Below, one piece after another: positions 46,280-53,881 of a stretch of DNA of 64,000 nucleotides (position 1 is the stretch's first letter; each line of letters starts with the position of its first letter). The stretch is from JAAXGI01 sp965206975 (GTDB lineage Bacteria; Gemmatimonadota; Gemmatimonadetes; Longimicrobiales; Gaopeijiaceae): NCBI GenBank assembly GCA_965206975.1, contig OZ242253.1, positions 1,364,001 through 1,428,000 of the forward strand, given 5' to 3'. The position numbers and the translations under genes were made by a program. The notes beneath the pieces are model-generated. The model did no database searches, was not told where the DNA came from, and saw nothing but the letters and a program-made list of their open reading frames with translations.

Positions 46280-46872
46280 TCAGGCGCGGGCGGCTCCGGC
46301 GGTCTCCCGAAGAAGCGGCGTGGGTACGCCGTAGGTGACCGACCGCCACGCCCACTGGGCGGGCCCGAAGCGGAACTTCCGAAGCCAGTGTGGCCAGGCG
46401 ACGAGTTCCAAGGATTACACGACGGTCACAACCCCCAACTGTCCTGTGCGATCCACGGCTCCGACCCAGCCGATGTGGTATCCGTAGAAGATCGCGGTAC
46501 AGAGGACTATCTGTAAGAAGTAGCCCCGAGAGGGCGGTCGGGTCGGTGGTCGCGAAAGTCCGGGTCCGGCGAGAAAGCGCCTCCATCCGGCACGCGACCA
46601 TGGCTGCGCCAATGCAGCATCGGCTGACTGGGATACCCGCCCAGTAGTTGAGCTGCGTGCCGATGAAGGAGGACGAGACAGTTTACCCACGTGCGAAGGC
46701 GTCGCCGACCCCGGATGCCTGGACCGGGAGTCCGATCAAGGCTAGCTCCGCGTAGAAGCGAGTCGAGCGTTCGGTGTCGAGGACGCGCCGCCCTTGAACA
46801 GCGCCATCCCGGTTAGCATCAGGCTTCGGGTGCACCAGGGTCCCCATGTCACAAGGGCCGAGGAGACGCTGC
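46280..46872 (-). pseudogene. Decayed DUF418 (YeiB-type) membrane protein, C-terminal part
   Basis: Read leftward in changing frames, the region gives successive DUF418 segments: RSLMLTGMALFKG, then (shifted) ERSTRFYAELALIGLPVQAS, then IGTQLNYWAGIPVS, GAAMVACRMEALSRRTRTFA, then (shifted) FLQIVLCTAIFYGYHIGWVG, an in-frame TAA at 46415-46417, and WPHWLRKFRFGPAQWAWRS with VTYGVPTPLL before a stop at 46280. FRFGP.W.WRSLTYG is the hallmark C-terminus of DUF418. At least three frameshifts plus a stop, and no N-terminal half, show it is dead. A living copy would be an inner-membrane protein. Confidence 0.5.
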
Positions 46873-46964
46873 TCGCACCGAGTCGTAGGGCACTCCGGGA
46901 CGCCTTTTCTTTGATTTCGTTCAGTGCACGGTGATCTTCAGAATTCCCCTCAAAGAGACGTGCG

Positions 46965-47434
46965 ATGAGTGACGATACGCTCGGTCCGTATTCGTGGCGC
47001 GACCGGTGGCGCTACTGGAAGATACCGGTCCTCTGTGGCGCCGGTTTCTCCGTTACCCAGCTCCTTATCGCTCTGGTACGATTCGGCTCCTGTGGGTAAG
47101 GACAAGTCCGGCAGGCCTTTCCCCCCGGCCATCGGACCTCGGCATCGGGCTCATCCTCTTCTTCCCTGCGGGCGTCCTCGCCGGCCTCCTCGTACGGCGA
47201 TTCCTCAGGGGAAGCGCCGGACGGTGGCGCATCGTGCCAATCGGAGCCGTCGTTCCCGCAACTCCGTTTGCCGTGATATACAGTCTGGTCGGTGGCTTAC
47301 TTGGGCCCTTGGGGGTTGTCATCGGCGCGACTGTTCCGTACGTGGTCATCGTTGGAATTCCGGCTCTCCTGGGAAAGTTATCGGAGCATTGGCGAAGTCT
47401 TTCTCCCGAAGTCGAGGTGAAGGTGGAGGGGTGA
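46965..47434 (+). pseudogene. Frameshifted small membrane protein
   Basis: The ATG at 46965 opens a natural-looking frame, MSDDTLGPYSWRDRWRYWKI then PVLCGAGFSVTQLLIALVRF, that stops at 47097. A second frame then continues with convincing membrane helices (LGIGLILFFPAGVLAGLLV, IVPIGAVVPATPFAVIYSLV, GPLGVVIGATVPYVVIVGIP) to 47434. A frame change between about 47090 and 47130 would join them into one protein of roughly 155 residues with four helices. No family recognised. It may be a real mutation or a base-call error; it lies in a stretch with other broken genes. Confidence 0.5.
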
Positions 47435-47724
47435 TCTGATAGGCTGCGGTGTGTACGGATTGGGTTGGGATAGCAGAGAAGAGTCGTCATCCGGATCCGT
47501 CTGTTTGCCCCGGCCCGGTAGCCGCGTAACTTGCAAATTCGGGAGAGTTGATGCACAATACTTGTTCGCAAATGTTCGACCAAAGCACCGGCGTGGTCGT
47601 CTTGAGAGGAGTTAGATTTGTTTCCATGATCCACTCTCTTCCGGGACTCCGGCGTACAAATTGGCGGCCCGCGTCGTTTCCGAGCGATCCCGTACCACCC
47701 AAGCACAGGAAGATGTGAGAACTC

Positions 47725-48006
47725 ATGACACTGACGAATTACGGCTCGTTTGACGAAGCCAAACTGACGAAGGGTCAGCTCCGTAAATTGAACACGCTCC
47801 GCAAGTCCGTCGGCAACAGGATCGGGGACAGGGCGTTTGCCGACTGGCTTGCCAAGCAGTCGGCCGATGATCGGGACAAGAATGCGGATCTGATCACCGA
47901 CACGCTCTGGCCCCTCGTGCAGGCGCGGAAGCTGGCGATCCCGCGGGGTGGCTACGTGGTAAAGCGCGGCCGCGGGCGGCTCGTTGTCGAGCGCGTCAAT
48001 CCGTAG
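47725..48006 (+). CDS. Small basic hypothetical protein
   Basis: A 93-residue product (begins MTLTNYGSFDEAKLTKGQLR) with Lys/Arg-rich helices and a C-terminal beta-like segment (YVVKRGRGRLVVERVNP). Composition and G/C-rich third positions are those of a real gene; an AGGAAG stretch lies about 13 nt upstream. I know no family. The basic character could suit nucleic-acid binding, but that is only a guess. Stands alone in the accessory stretch. Confidence 0.5.
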   Translation: MTLTNYGSFDEAKLTKGQLRKLNTLRKSVGNRIGDRAFADWLAKQSADDRDKNADLITDTLWPLVQARKLAIPRGGYVVKRGRGRLVVERVNP

Positions 48007-48040
48007 AGGGCAGCTAGGGCGCCCTGGGGCGCGCGTCTGT

Positions 48041-48070
48041 TTGACGACGTCTTTCGGTCCCGCGTACTTT
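48041..48070 (+). promoter_or_regulatory. Likely promoter of the His-rich protein/ZnuD-like operon
   Basis: TTGACG (48041-48046), 18-bp spacer, TACTTT (48065-48070), the same layout as the candidate at 24676. The next start codon is 57 bp downstream. No Zur-like palindrome was found overlapping it. Confidence 0.5.
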
Positions 48071-48126
48071 TCTCCCGAAGTGTATGAGGGAATCACTGCG
48101 GTGCCCTGAAGTCGGCGGCGTCTCTC

Positions 48127-48471
48127 ATGTGGAATCCGCGCAGAGTCCGAGTACTCACCTTCGCGCTCTTCGAGTGCAGCGTGTTCGTCGCCGTCCCGGC
48201 GGCGGATGCAGTGCACGAGGTGCGAGGTGCCCAGCCGCATGTGGAGGGCTACGAGTGGTGTAGCTCCGGCCACACCCACCTCAGTTCCGAGCACAACGAG
48301 TCTCACTGCCAATTTGCGCGCGCCCTCTTCATGGGCGTCGCACACGCCCACGTTCTTCCGAGCCTGCGACCCGTGAGCGAAGGGAGGGTCGTCCCACCGC
48401 CGGGGAACCCTTTTAGAAGCGAGCCTGTCCTTTCTGGCGGGCTGGGCGCGCGACCACCTCCCGTCGCCTGA
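48127..48471 (+). CDS. Small exported His-rich protein, possible metal binder
   Basis: A 114-residue protein with a hydrophobic N-terminal export segment (VLTFALFECSVFVAVPA) and a central cluster of metal-type residues: HVEGYEWCSSGHTHLSSEHN, then ESHCQF and VAHAHVLP, giving more than eight histidines and three cysteines within about 45 residues. The tail is Pro/Gly-rich and probably unstructured. I do not recognise the family; it recalls the small His/Cys exported proteins found next to metal-related receptors. Its gene lies 139 bp before a ZnuD-like TonB receptor gene, so a role in zinc (or other metal) capture is plausible. Confidence 0.5.
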   Translation: MWNPRRVRVLTFALFECSVFVAVPAADAVHEVRGAQPHVEGYEWCSSGHTHLSSEHNESHCQFARALFMGVAHAHVLPSLRPVSEGRVVPPPGNPFRSEPVLSGGLGARPPPVA

Positions 48472-48610
48472 CATCCTCCGGAACCCTGTAACATCTTCGC
48501 CTGCCTGGGTCCGCTTGGTTGTAGTGCCGCCGAGCTAGGACGCAGATGACCTCGCGCCCGACTGCGGGTGGGAGGGCAGGCGATCGACGAACCGGCCGTG
48601 CGGGTCAGGC

Positions 48611-50821
48611 ATGACGAAACAGCACATCGCGAGCGCACTCCTTCTGGCCATCGGCCTGACCGCCGGCGCGATGGGTTCGTCCGCCCAGATCGAACACGAG
48701 GGCGAGGTTGAGGGGATCGTCCGGTCGGCGGAGTCCGGGATGCCTCTCGCGGGCGCGACGGTGGTGGTCGTCGGTACGGGCGGGACGGCCGTCACCCACG
48801 GCGACGGGGCCTTCCACATCGCCGTGCCGGATGCCGAGCGGTACCGGCTGAGGGTCGAACGCCTCGGCTACGGGACAATTGCACTCGATGTCGGACCGGG
48901 GGAGGTGGTTACGGTCGAGCTTGAGGTGGCGGCGCTCGCGCTCCCGGGCTTCGTTGTCACGGGGGTCCTCACTGCGAGGGCGGCGAACGAGACGCTCCGG
49001 CCGACTACCCTCTTCGCGGCGGAGGAGCTGCAGCGGCGGTTGGCAGGGACCGTTGCGCAGACACTCGCCTCCGTCCCGGGGCTCGCCGTAAGCAGCATGG
49101 GGCCGGGCTCCGCCCACCCGGTCATCCGCGGGCTAAGCGGAGACAGGATCCTCATGCTCGAGGACGGCCAGCGGGTGGGAGACGTCTTCAGCAGCGGGGC
49201 GGATCACGCGACGGCGCTCGATCCCTCCTCGGCTCGGCGGATCGAGGTGATCCGCGGCCCGAGCGCGATCCTCTACGGGAGCAACGCGCTCGGCGGCGTG
49301 ATCAACGTCGTCCGTGACGAGGTACCCCCCGCAATGCCTCATCATCCGACCGGCTTCGCCTCCCTTCAGGCGCAGACGGCGACTCGCGCCGTAGGCGGGA
49401 GTGGGGAGATGACGGTTGGGCTCACGGAACACGTCCCCCTCCGCATCGAGGCGTCGAAGTGGCAGAGCGGGGATCTGAGGACGCCGGTCGGGACGCTGGA
49501 AGGGACCCGGACCGACACTTGGAGCGCCTCTGCCGGAACGTCGTGGGTGGACGACTGGGGCTACGCGGGCGGCGCACTTCGCGTCTACACGAATGACTAC
49601 GGGATCCCCGGCGGCTTTACGGGCGGGCACACGAGCGGAGTGCGTGTCGCGATGGAGAGGATCGCGAGCCGTTTTCGGAGCGTGATTCGGCCTGCGCGAG
49701 GCTTCGAGACGATCGAGGTCGATGCCGGCTATACGTGGTACCGGCACGAGGAGATCGAACCCCCGGACATCTTGGGTACGCTGTTCGAGCGCCAGAGTGT
49801 GAGCAGCGAGACACTGGCGCGACACGGAGCGTGGGCCGCCTTCTCCTCGGGGGCGGTGGGGGCGCGGGGCTCGTGGGAGAGATTCGGATTCGGAGGCTCG
49901 CTGCACACCCCCGATTCCCGGCGTACGACGCTCGCCGCCTACATCCTCGAGGAGATCGACCTCGATCCGCTTCAGATCGAGGCCGGGCTCCGCTACGACC
50001 GGGTTCACGTGGAGCCGAACGAGGAAGATCCCTTCTCCGAGATCGGGCATATCCGCGCGCGCACCTTCGGCGCGGCTTCCGGATCGCTCGGTGCCCTTCT
50101 GCAACTGACTGGGCAGCTCAGGGTGGGGGCGAGCCTGGGCCGTGCCTTTCGCACGCCGGACGTCAATGAACTCTACTCGCAGGGGCCGCACCTAGCGGCG
50201 TACGCATTCGAGGTCGGCAATCCCTCGCTCGAGACGGAGCGGGGGCTCGGGATCGACGTCTTCGGGCGTTTTACGGGACAACGCTTCAACGCCGAGGTGA
50301 CGTGGTTTCGGAACGCGATCGCGGGATACGTCTTTCCGCATGAAACGGGAGAGCTTAGCCGAGTACGGCTTCCTATCTATCAGTTCGAGAGCGAGGACGC
50401 CGTCCTCACCGGCTTCGAGAGCGTGCTCGGGTGGTTGGTGCCGGGTGGATTGGAGCTCGAGGCCGTTGCGTCGTATGTACGCGGCACGATCCGAGCCACG
50501 GATGAGCCCATCCCGCTAATGCCCCCGCTCCAGGGCCGGCTCGCGATCGGCTATTCGCCGGTAGACTGGTTCGTGGAGGCCGAGGCGCGGATGGCGGCGC
50601 GGCAGGAGCGGACGGGGATGTTCGAGCGTCCGACCGATGGATACACCGTGTTTGATCTCTCAGGAGGCGCGCGCTTCACGTTCGACGGGCGGCTTCACGT
50701 GGTGACGCTCCGGATCGAGAACCTCGGCAATACCGAATACAGAAACCATCTGTCGCGGGTGAAGGAGATCATGCCCGAGGCCGGGCGAGCGCTCAGCGTT
50801 TCTTACCGGGTGGTATTCTGA
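48611..50821 (+). CDS. TonB-dependent receptor, ZnuD-like (predicted zinc uptake)
   Basis: A 736-residue outer-membrane transporter. After the signal peptide comes a carboxypeptidase-regulatory-like domain (about 32-105), a TonB-box-like LPGFVVTG, and a plug whose wording is that of the ZnuD group: HPVIRGLSGDRILMLEDGQR, VGDVFSSGADHATALDPSSA, RRIEVIRGPSAILYGSNALG, GVINVVRDEVP. ZnuD of Neisseria and relatives import zinc. The barrel ends with a phenylalanine (VSYRVVF). Zinc as substrate is inferred from plug similarity and from the His-rich exported protein coded upstream. A decayed lipoprotein gene follows 63 bp later. Confidence 0.5.
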   Translation: MTKQHIASALLLAIGLTAGAMGSSAQIEHEGEVEGIVRSAESGMPLAGATVVVVGTGGTAVTHGDGAFHIAVPDAERYRLRVERLGYGTIALDVGPGEVVTVELEVAALALPGFVVTGVLTARAANETLRPTTLFAAEELQRRLAGTVAQTLASVPGLAVSSMGPGSAHPVIRGLSGDRILMLEDGQRVGDVFSSGADHATALDPSSARRIEVIRGPSAILYGSNALGGVINVVRDEVPPAMPHHPTGFASLQAQTATRAVGGSGEMTVGLTEHVPLRIEASKWQSGDLRTPVGTLEGTRTDTWSASAGTSWVDDWGYAGGALRVYTNDYGIPGGFTGGHTSGVRVAMERIASRFRSVIRPARGFETIEVDAGYTWYRHEEIEPPDILGTLFERQSVSSETLARHGAWAAFSSGAVGARGSWERFGFGGSLHTPDSRRTTLAAYILEEIDLDPLQIEAGLRYDRVHVEPNEEDPFSEIGHIRARTFGAASGSLGALLQLTGQLRVGASLGRAFRTPDVNELYSQGPHLAAYAFEVGNPSLETERGLGIDVFGRFTGQRFNAEVTWFRNAIAGYVFPHETGELSRVRLPIYQFESEDAVLTGFESVLGWLVPGGLELEAVASYVRGTIRATDEPIPLMPPLQGRLAIGYSPVDWFVEAEARMAARQERTGMFERPTDGYTVFDLSGGARFTFDGRLHVVTLRIENLGNTEYRNHLSRVKEIMPEAGRALSVSYRVVF

Positions 50822-50884
50822 TGCCCGGGTGCTCCGTCGGCCAGCGACATGAGATGAAACGAGTAACGACAAGGTACAAAGACA

Positions 50885-51368
50885 ATGACGAAGTTTATTC
50901 GCCGCATCGGAGCGAGGACTCCGGCGCCGCTCATGGTTTGCCGGCACGGTGACCCTCGCGGCTTGCGGAGACAGCACGACCGAGCCGCAGGAGGACCACG
51001 CCGAAGAGGTCGAAGGCGTGAACCTCGTCCTGAGCGGACGGACCATCGCCAGCTATGACGGAGATTCCGGAAGGTGAACCGGCGAGCTGGAGGTGGCGGG
51101 CGGGGAGGAAACGGCTCGCATCGCTGTCCAGTTCGTGGACCATGACGGCGACGCCGTCTCGTTGGACGATGACGTCTACCTCGAAGTCGAGATTACAGAC
51201 GAATCCATAGCGGAGTTTGAACAGGATACTCCCGGAGAGTTCGGCGGTTACCTCCACGGGAAGGCCGAGGGTGAGACTGAGGCGGTGTTCAGGCTGATGC
51301 ACGGAACCGTGGGGTCCGGCCACGCAGACTTCGTCACCGCACCGGTCCGTGTACACGTAGAACCGTAG
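50885..51368 (+). pseudogene. Disrupted lipoprotein gene behind the ZnuD-like receptor
   Basis: The ATG at 50885 (MTKFIRRIGARTPAPLMV) starts a lipoprotein signal. One extra T near 50939 shifts the frame; the following frame reads AGTVTLAACGDSTTEPQEDH (a clear lipobox LAAC), EGVNLVLSGRTIASYDGDSG, then a TGA at 51075, and continues TGELEVAGGEETARIAVQFV to GSGHADFVTAPVRVHVEP, ending at 51368. So two lesions break one ~160-residue lipoprotein. The body looks like a beta-sandwich (FVDHDGDAVSLDD, GYLHGKAEGETEAVFRLMHG). Its position suggests it once served the receptor. The last 91 codons could still be read from an internal ATG at 51093, but without an export signal. Confidence 0.5.
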
Positions 51369-51761
51369 GCTCTGAGGAAGACGGCGAGCTTGCCTGACAG
51401 GCCACTCGGTCGCGTACCGCGCGTGTGACAGGTGGACCTAGGCAGGGGAGTCGGTCCGTCGGGTCTGAACCGGTTGCGGCTTACATGAGAGGGTGTCTGG
51501 CGACAGTACCTCTCAGGACCAGAAGCCCGGAGTGCGTACAGCGCTCCGGCCCTTCATCCTAGAGCCGCCCTATAGTCTGGAGAACCGGGACCGGTTCAAG
51601 GCGATTTTGGCCGCGGGGACCCTCGTGAGAATGGTCCCGTGGGGCCCACGGATCGGGAAGTCCCGTTGTGTCCCTTTCACAGCGAGGGACCGATTGGCGG
51701 ACATCTAACTACCTGGTGCGCGCAAGTCACTGGTCAATAACTATTTACACGAGATAGACAA
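51369..51761. other. Intergenic region, no gene seen
   Basis: About 390 bp between the broken lipoprotein gene and tRNA-Ser. One open frame (51493-51708) has no ribosome site and an unconvincing composition. Nothing else recognised. Confidence 0.5.
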
Positions 51762-51845
51762 CGGACGGGGTGGGATTCGAACCCACGCGGGCTTGCACCC
51801 ACACGATTTCCAATCGTGCGCCTTAAGCCACTCGGCCACCCGTCC
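51762..51845 (-). tRNA. tRNA-Ser (anticodon GGA)
   Basis: An 84-nt class II tRNA read on the minus strand: acceptor GGACGGG/CCCGTCC, D-arm GCCGAGTGGC, anticodon stem CACGA/TCGTG around loop TTGGAAA (anticodon GGA, reading TCC), long variable arm, T-arm GTGGGTTCGAATCCCAC, discriminator G. No encoded CCA. Confidence 0.5.
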
Positions 51846-52182
51846 ACGATTTACCGGGAGACTCCCCCCCGGCGATACACCGAAAGGCCCAAACCGCTTC
51901 ACGCTCCCGCTCCCCCCCGCCGTTTGTACCCGAACATTATGGTCGCTGATACCGCCATGGCGGGAGACGCCGGTCGGGGTCGAACTACGTGCGGCAAGCC
52001 GACCGGCCTGATCCTACCGGAGCATCCGTCGGGAGGCAACCCGGTGTGCTATGGACGGCCGGGACGCGATTCCGCATCTCCATTCGGCCCATGCAGCGGA
52101 CCAATCGATGTTCCAGTCCGTGATATGGCGTCGGGGCAGCGAGATGACGTGCTAGCTGAGAGGGAGGACCTCTACGTCTGCG
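51846..52182. other. Intergenic region, no gene seen
   Basis: About 340 bp between tRNA-Ser and the DUF2007 gene, probably holding the tRNA promoter on the minus strand, though no clear boxes are seen. No coding frame of natural composition. Confidence 0.5.
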
Positions 52183-52404
52183 TCACTCTGGCACGACACC
52201 CGCATCGATCAGGATCTCCCTTGCCCGGTCTGCATCCGCATCCGAGACGACGAGGCGTGCACCTGCGGAGTTGATCGCCGGGTACGAGCCGCCCGCGTCA
52301 TCGGCGAAGATCGCCGCGACGATTTGCCTGTGCTCCAGGAAGCCTGCCGCCGTCTCCGCCTCGTGCCTGTAGCGGAATGTGGCGATGACCGTGCCTTGGC
52401 CCAC
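52183..52404 (-). CDS. DUF2007-type small protein
   Basis: The C-terminal 60 residues (TVIATFRYRHEAETAAGFLE, AIFADDAGG, LVVSDADADRAREILIDAGV) match the DUF2007 (putative signal-transducing) family: a strand-helix-strand-strand-helix fold of 65-80 residues that ends in the ERAREIL-type helix. I choose the GTG at 52404, giving 73 residues, the family's usual size; the frame is open to an ATG at 52518 but the extra residues look non-coding. No strong ribosome site is present at either start. Function unknown, cytosolic. Confidence 0.5.
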   Translation of the reverse strand: MGQGTVIATFRYRHEAETAAGFLEHRQIVAAIFADDAGGSYPAINSAGARLVVSDADADRAREILIDAGVVPE

Positions 52405-52565
52405 TCTATTTGCATCCGGCGAGGAAGTCAGGATCCCGGATGTCGCCGGTGTGACGGGGGCCACCTTCGACAGACCAGATCCGAAGCGTTTCCCCGGCCG
52501 GTCCGCGGGGCGAGGCATCGAGATGGCTCATCGGGCTGATATCGCAGCCCGGCCCCGGAGACGCC

Positions 52566-52607
52566 CGATGGCCAGGAGCTTTCCCGAGGGGACGCTCCTG
52601 GCCATCG
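52566..52607 (-). terminator. 14-bp perfect inverted repeat behind the hydrolase gene
   Basis: CGATGGCCAGGAGC (52566-52579) pairs with GCTCCTGGCCATCG (52594-52607) across a 14-nt loop that itself can form CCC/GGG pairs. It lies 26 bp beyond the stop of the leftward alpha/beta-hydrolase gene and likely ends or stabilises its transcript. No T-run follows, so an operator or structured RNA is also possible. Confidence 0.5.
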
Positions 52608-52633
52608 TAGGACGATTCAAGAGTCCGTCCTCC

Positions 52634-53680
52634 TTATCGACCCTGACCCTCTGCTGCCGGTGACTCCGGATCGGAAGTCAAGAACCGGATGAGCTCCGAA
52701 TTCACGATCTGCGGAACTTCCTCGTGGGGGTTATGTCCGACGTTCGGGACGAGTACGAGTTCGCCGTTCGGGAGCATATCGACGGCCCGCCGCGCGTTCT
52801 CGGGGAAATCCGGCCCGTCCTCCTCCCCGCCGAGGAGCATGGCCTTCGTCCGGATGTGTGGCCAGTCGTTCACGACCGAGTCGACCGAGCGGAGGTTGCC
52901 TCCGAGCGACTGGACGTAGGAAAGGCGCGGCCATTCCCCGCTGAGTCGGTTGCCGTACCGGATCCGGATGTGCTCCAGGAACTCAGGTTTCCACTCCACG
53001 TAGCGCGCCAGGTCGACGCGCACGGCCCGATCGTACGCCTGCTTCAGGTCGGGATCCACGTCGATCTCACCGTCCGCCGGCCGAAACCCGCGCCCGGGGC
53101 GCCGGTCCGTCAGGCCGACCGGATTGACCATGACCATGTGTGTTGTCATCTCGGGATAGAGAAACGCGAAACGCGTGGCCATCTGGCCCCCGATCGAGTG
53201 GCCGACGACCGCTGCCTCGGAGACTCCTAGGTGCTCGAGAAGGCGCGCCGTGTTCGAGGCATGCAGGCTGATGCTGTAGGGAAGGATCGGCTTGGAGGAC
53301 TTGCCCCACCCGAGCCGGTCCTTCACGACTACGCGAAATCCCTCGTTCCGTAACGCCTCGATCTGCTCCTTCCAGTACCACCCGTAGTAGCTTCCCCCGT
53401 GCAGGAGGACGACGGTCTGGCTGTTCGGCGGACCGACGGGGGCGACGTCCATGTAGGCGATCCGTACGTCTTGCCCGTACAGGTTAAGGTTCATGAACTC
53501 GACGGGGTGCGGGTACTCGATCTCCTCGAGGTTGATCGAGATCGCTCCCCATTCGGCTGGCGGCTCCGGCGGTGGGGCGGTGGACTGGGCGGCCGCATGG
53601 TTAGTCGTCCCGGCGAAGGCGACCACGCCCAGCAAGAACACGGCGAACTGGCGGATCGACAGCGTGAATGGGGTCGTCAC
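52634..53680 (-). CDS. Exported alpha/beta hydrolase (epoxide-hydrolase/esterase-like)
   Basis: A 348-residue exported hydrolase with signal peptide (FAVFLLGVVAFAGTTNHAAA). The fold-defining elements are LLHGGSYYGWYWKEQIEALR (oxyanion HGG 94-96), KDRLGWGKSSKP, nucleophile elbow GHSIGG (Ser162), the acid candidate in GGEEDGPDFP, and the catalytic His in VPNVGHNPHEEVPQ. A Ser nucleophile rules out epoxide hydrolases and haloalkane dehalogenases (Asp) and favours an esterase or C-C hydrolase. Substrate unknown. Monocistronic, behind a leftward TonB receptor gene 201 bp upstream; a functional link is possible but not shown. Confidence 0.5.
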   Translation of the reverse strand: MTTPFTLSIRQFAVFLLGVVAFAGTTNHAAAQSTAPPPEPPAEWGAISINLEEIEYPHPVEFMNLNLYGQDVRIAYMDVAPVGPPNSQTVVLLHGGSYYGWYWKEQIEALRNEGFRVVVKDRLGWGKSSKPILPYSISLHASNTARLLEHLGVSEAAVVGHSIGGQMATRFAFLYPEMTTHMVMVNPVGLTDRRPGRGFRPADGEIDVDPDLKQAYDRAVRVDLARYVEWKPEFLEHIRIRYGNRLSGEWPRLSYVQSLGGNLRSVDSVVNDWPHIRTKAMLLGGEEDGPDFPENARRAVDMLPNGELVLVPNVGHNPHEEVPQIVNSELIRFLTSDPESPAAEGQGR

Positions 53681-53881
53681 TGGAGTGTCCTCGTTTCGGT
53701 TGGCAGCGGAAATAAGCTGGCTGAGTCCGGAATTTTCCTACCTGTCCCCCTCGCTGGCAAGGGAGCAGTGGCGCGTCGGCTCCCTATGCCGGGATCCACC
53801 GCAAGCTATCGGAAGTATACCACCGGATGCCCCGCCGTGTTCGGGCGCGGTGCCGTCCGCAGCGACCGGTCCTCGGTTCCG

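Noticed and set aside
51075..51077. TGA inside the lipoprotein gene as selenocysteine or recoded stop
   Set aside because: The same gene also has a frameshift upstream, there is no SECIS-like hairpin evident, and the product type is not a selenoprotein; decay is simpler.
51493..51708. 71-codon open frame
   Set aside because: No ribosome site, no recognisable sequence; next to a pseudogene and a tRNA, probably chance.
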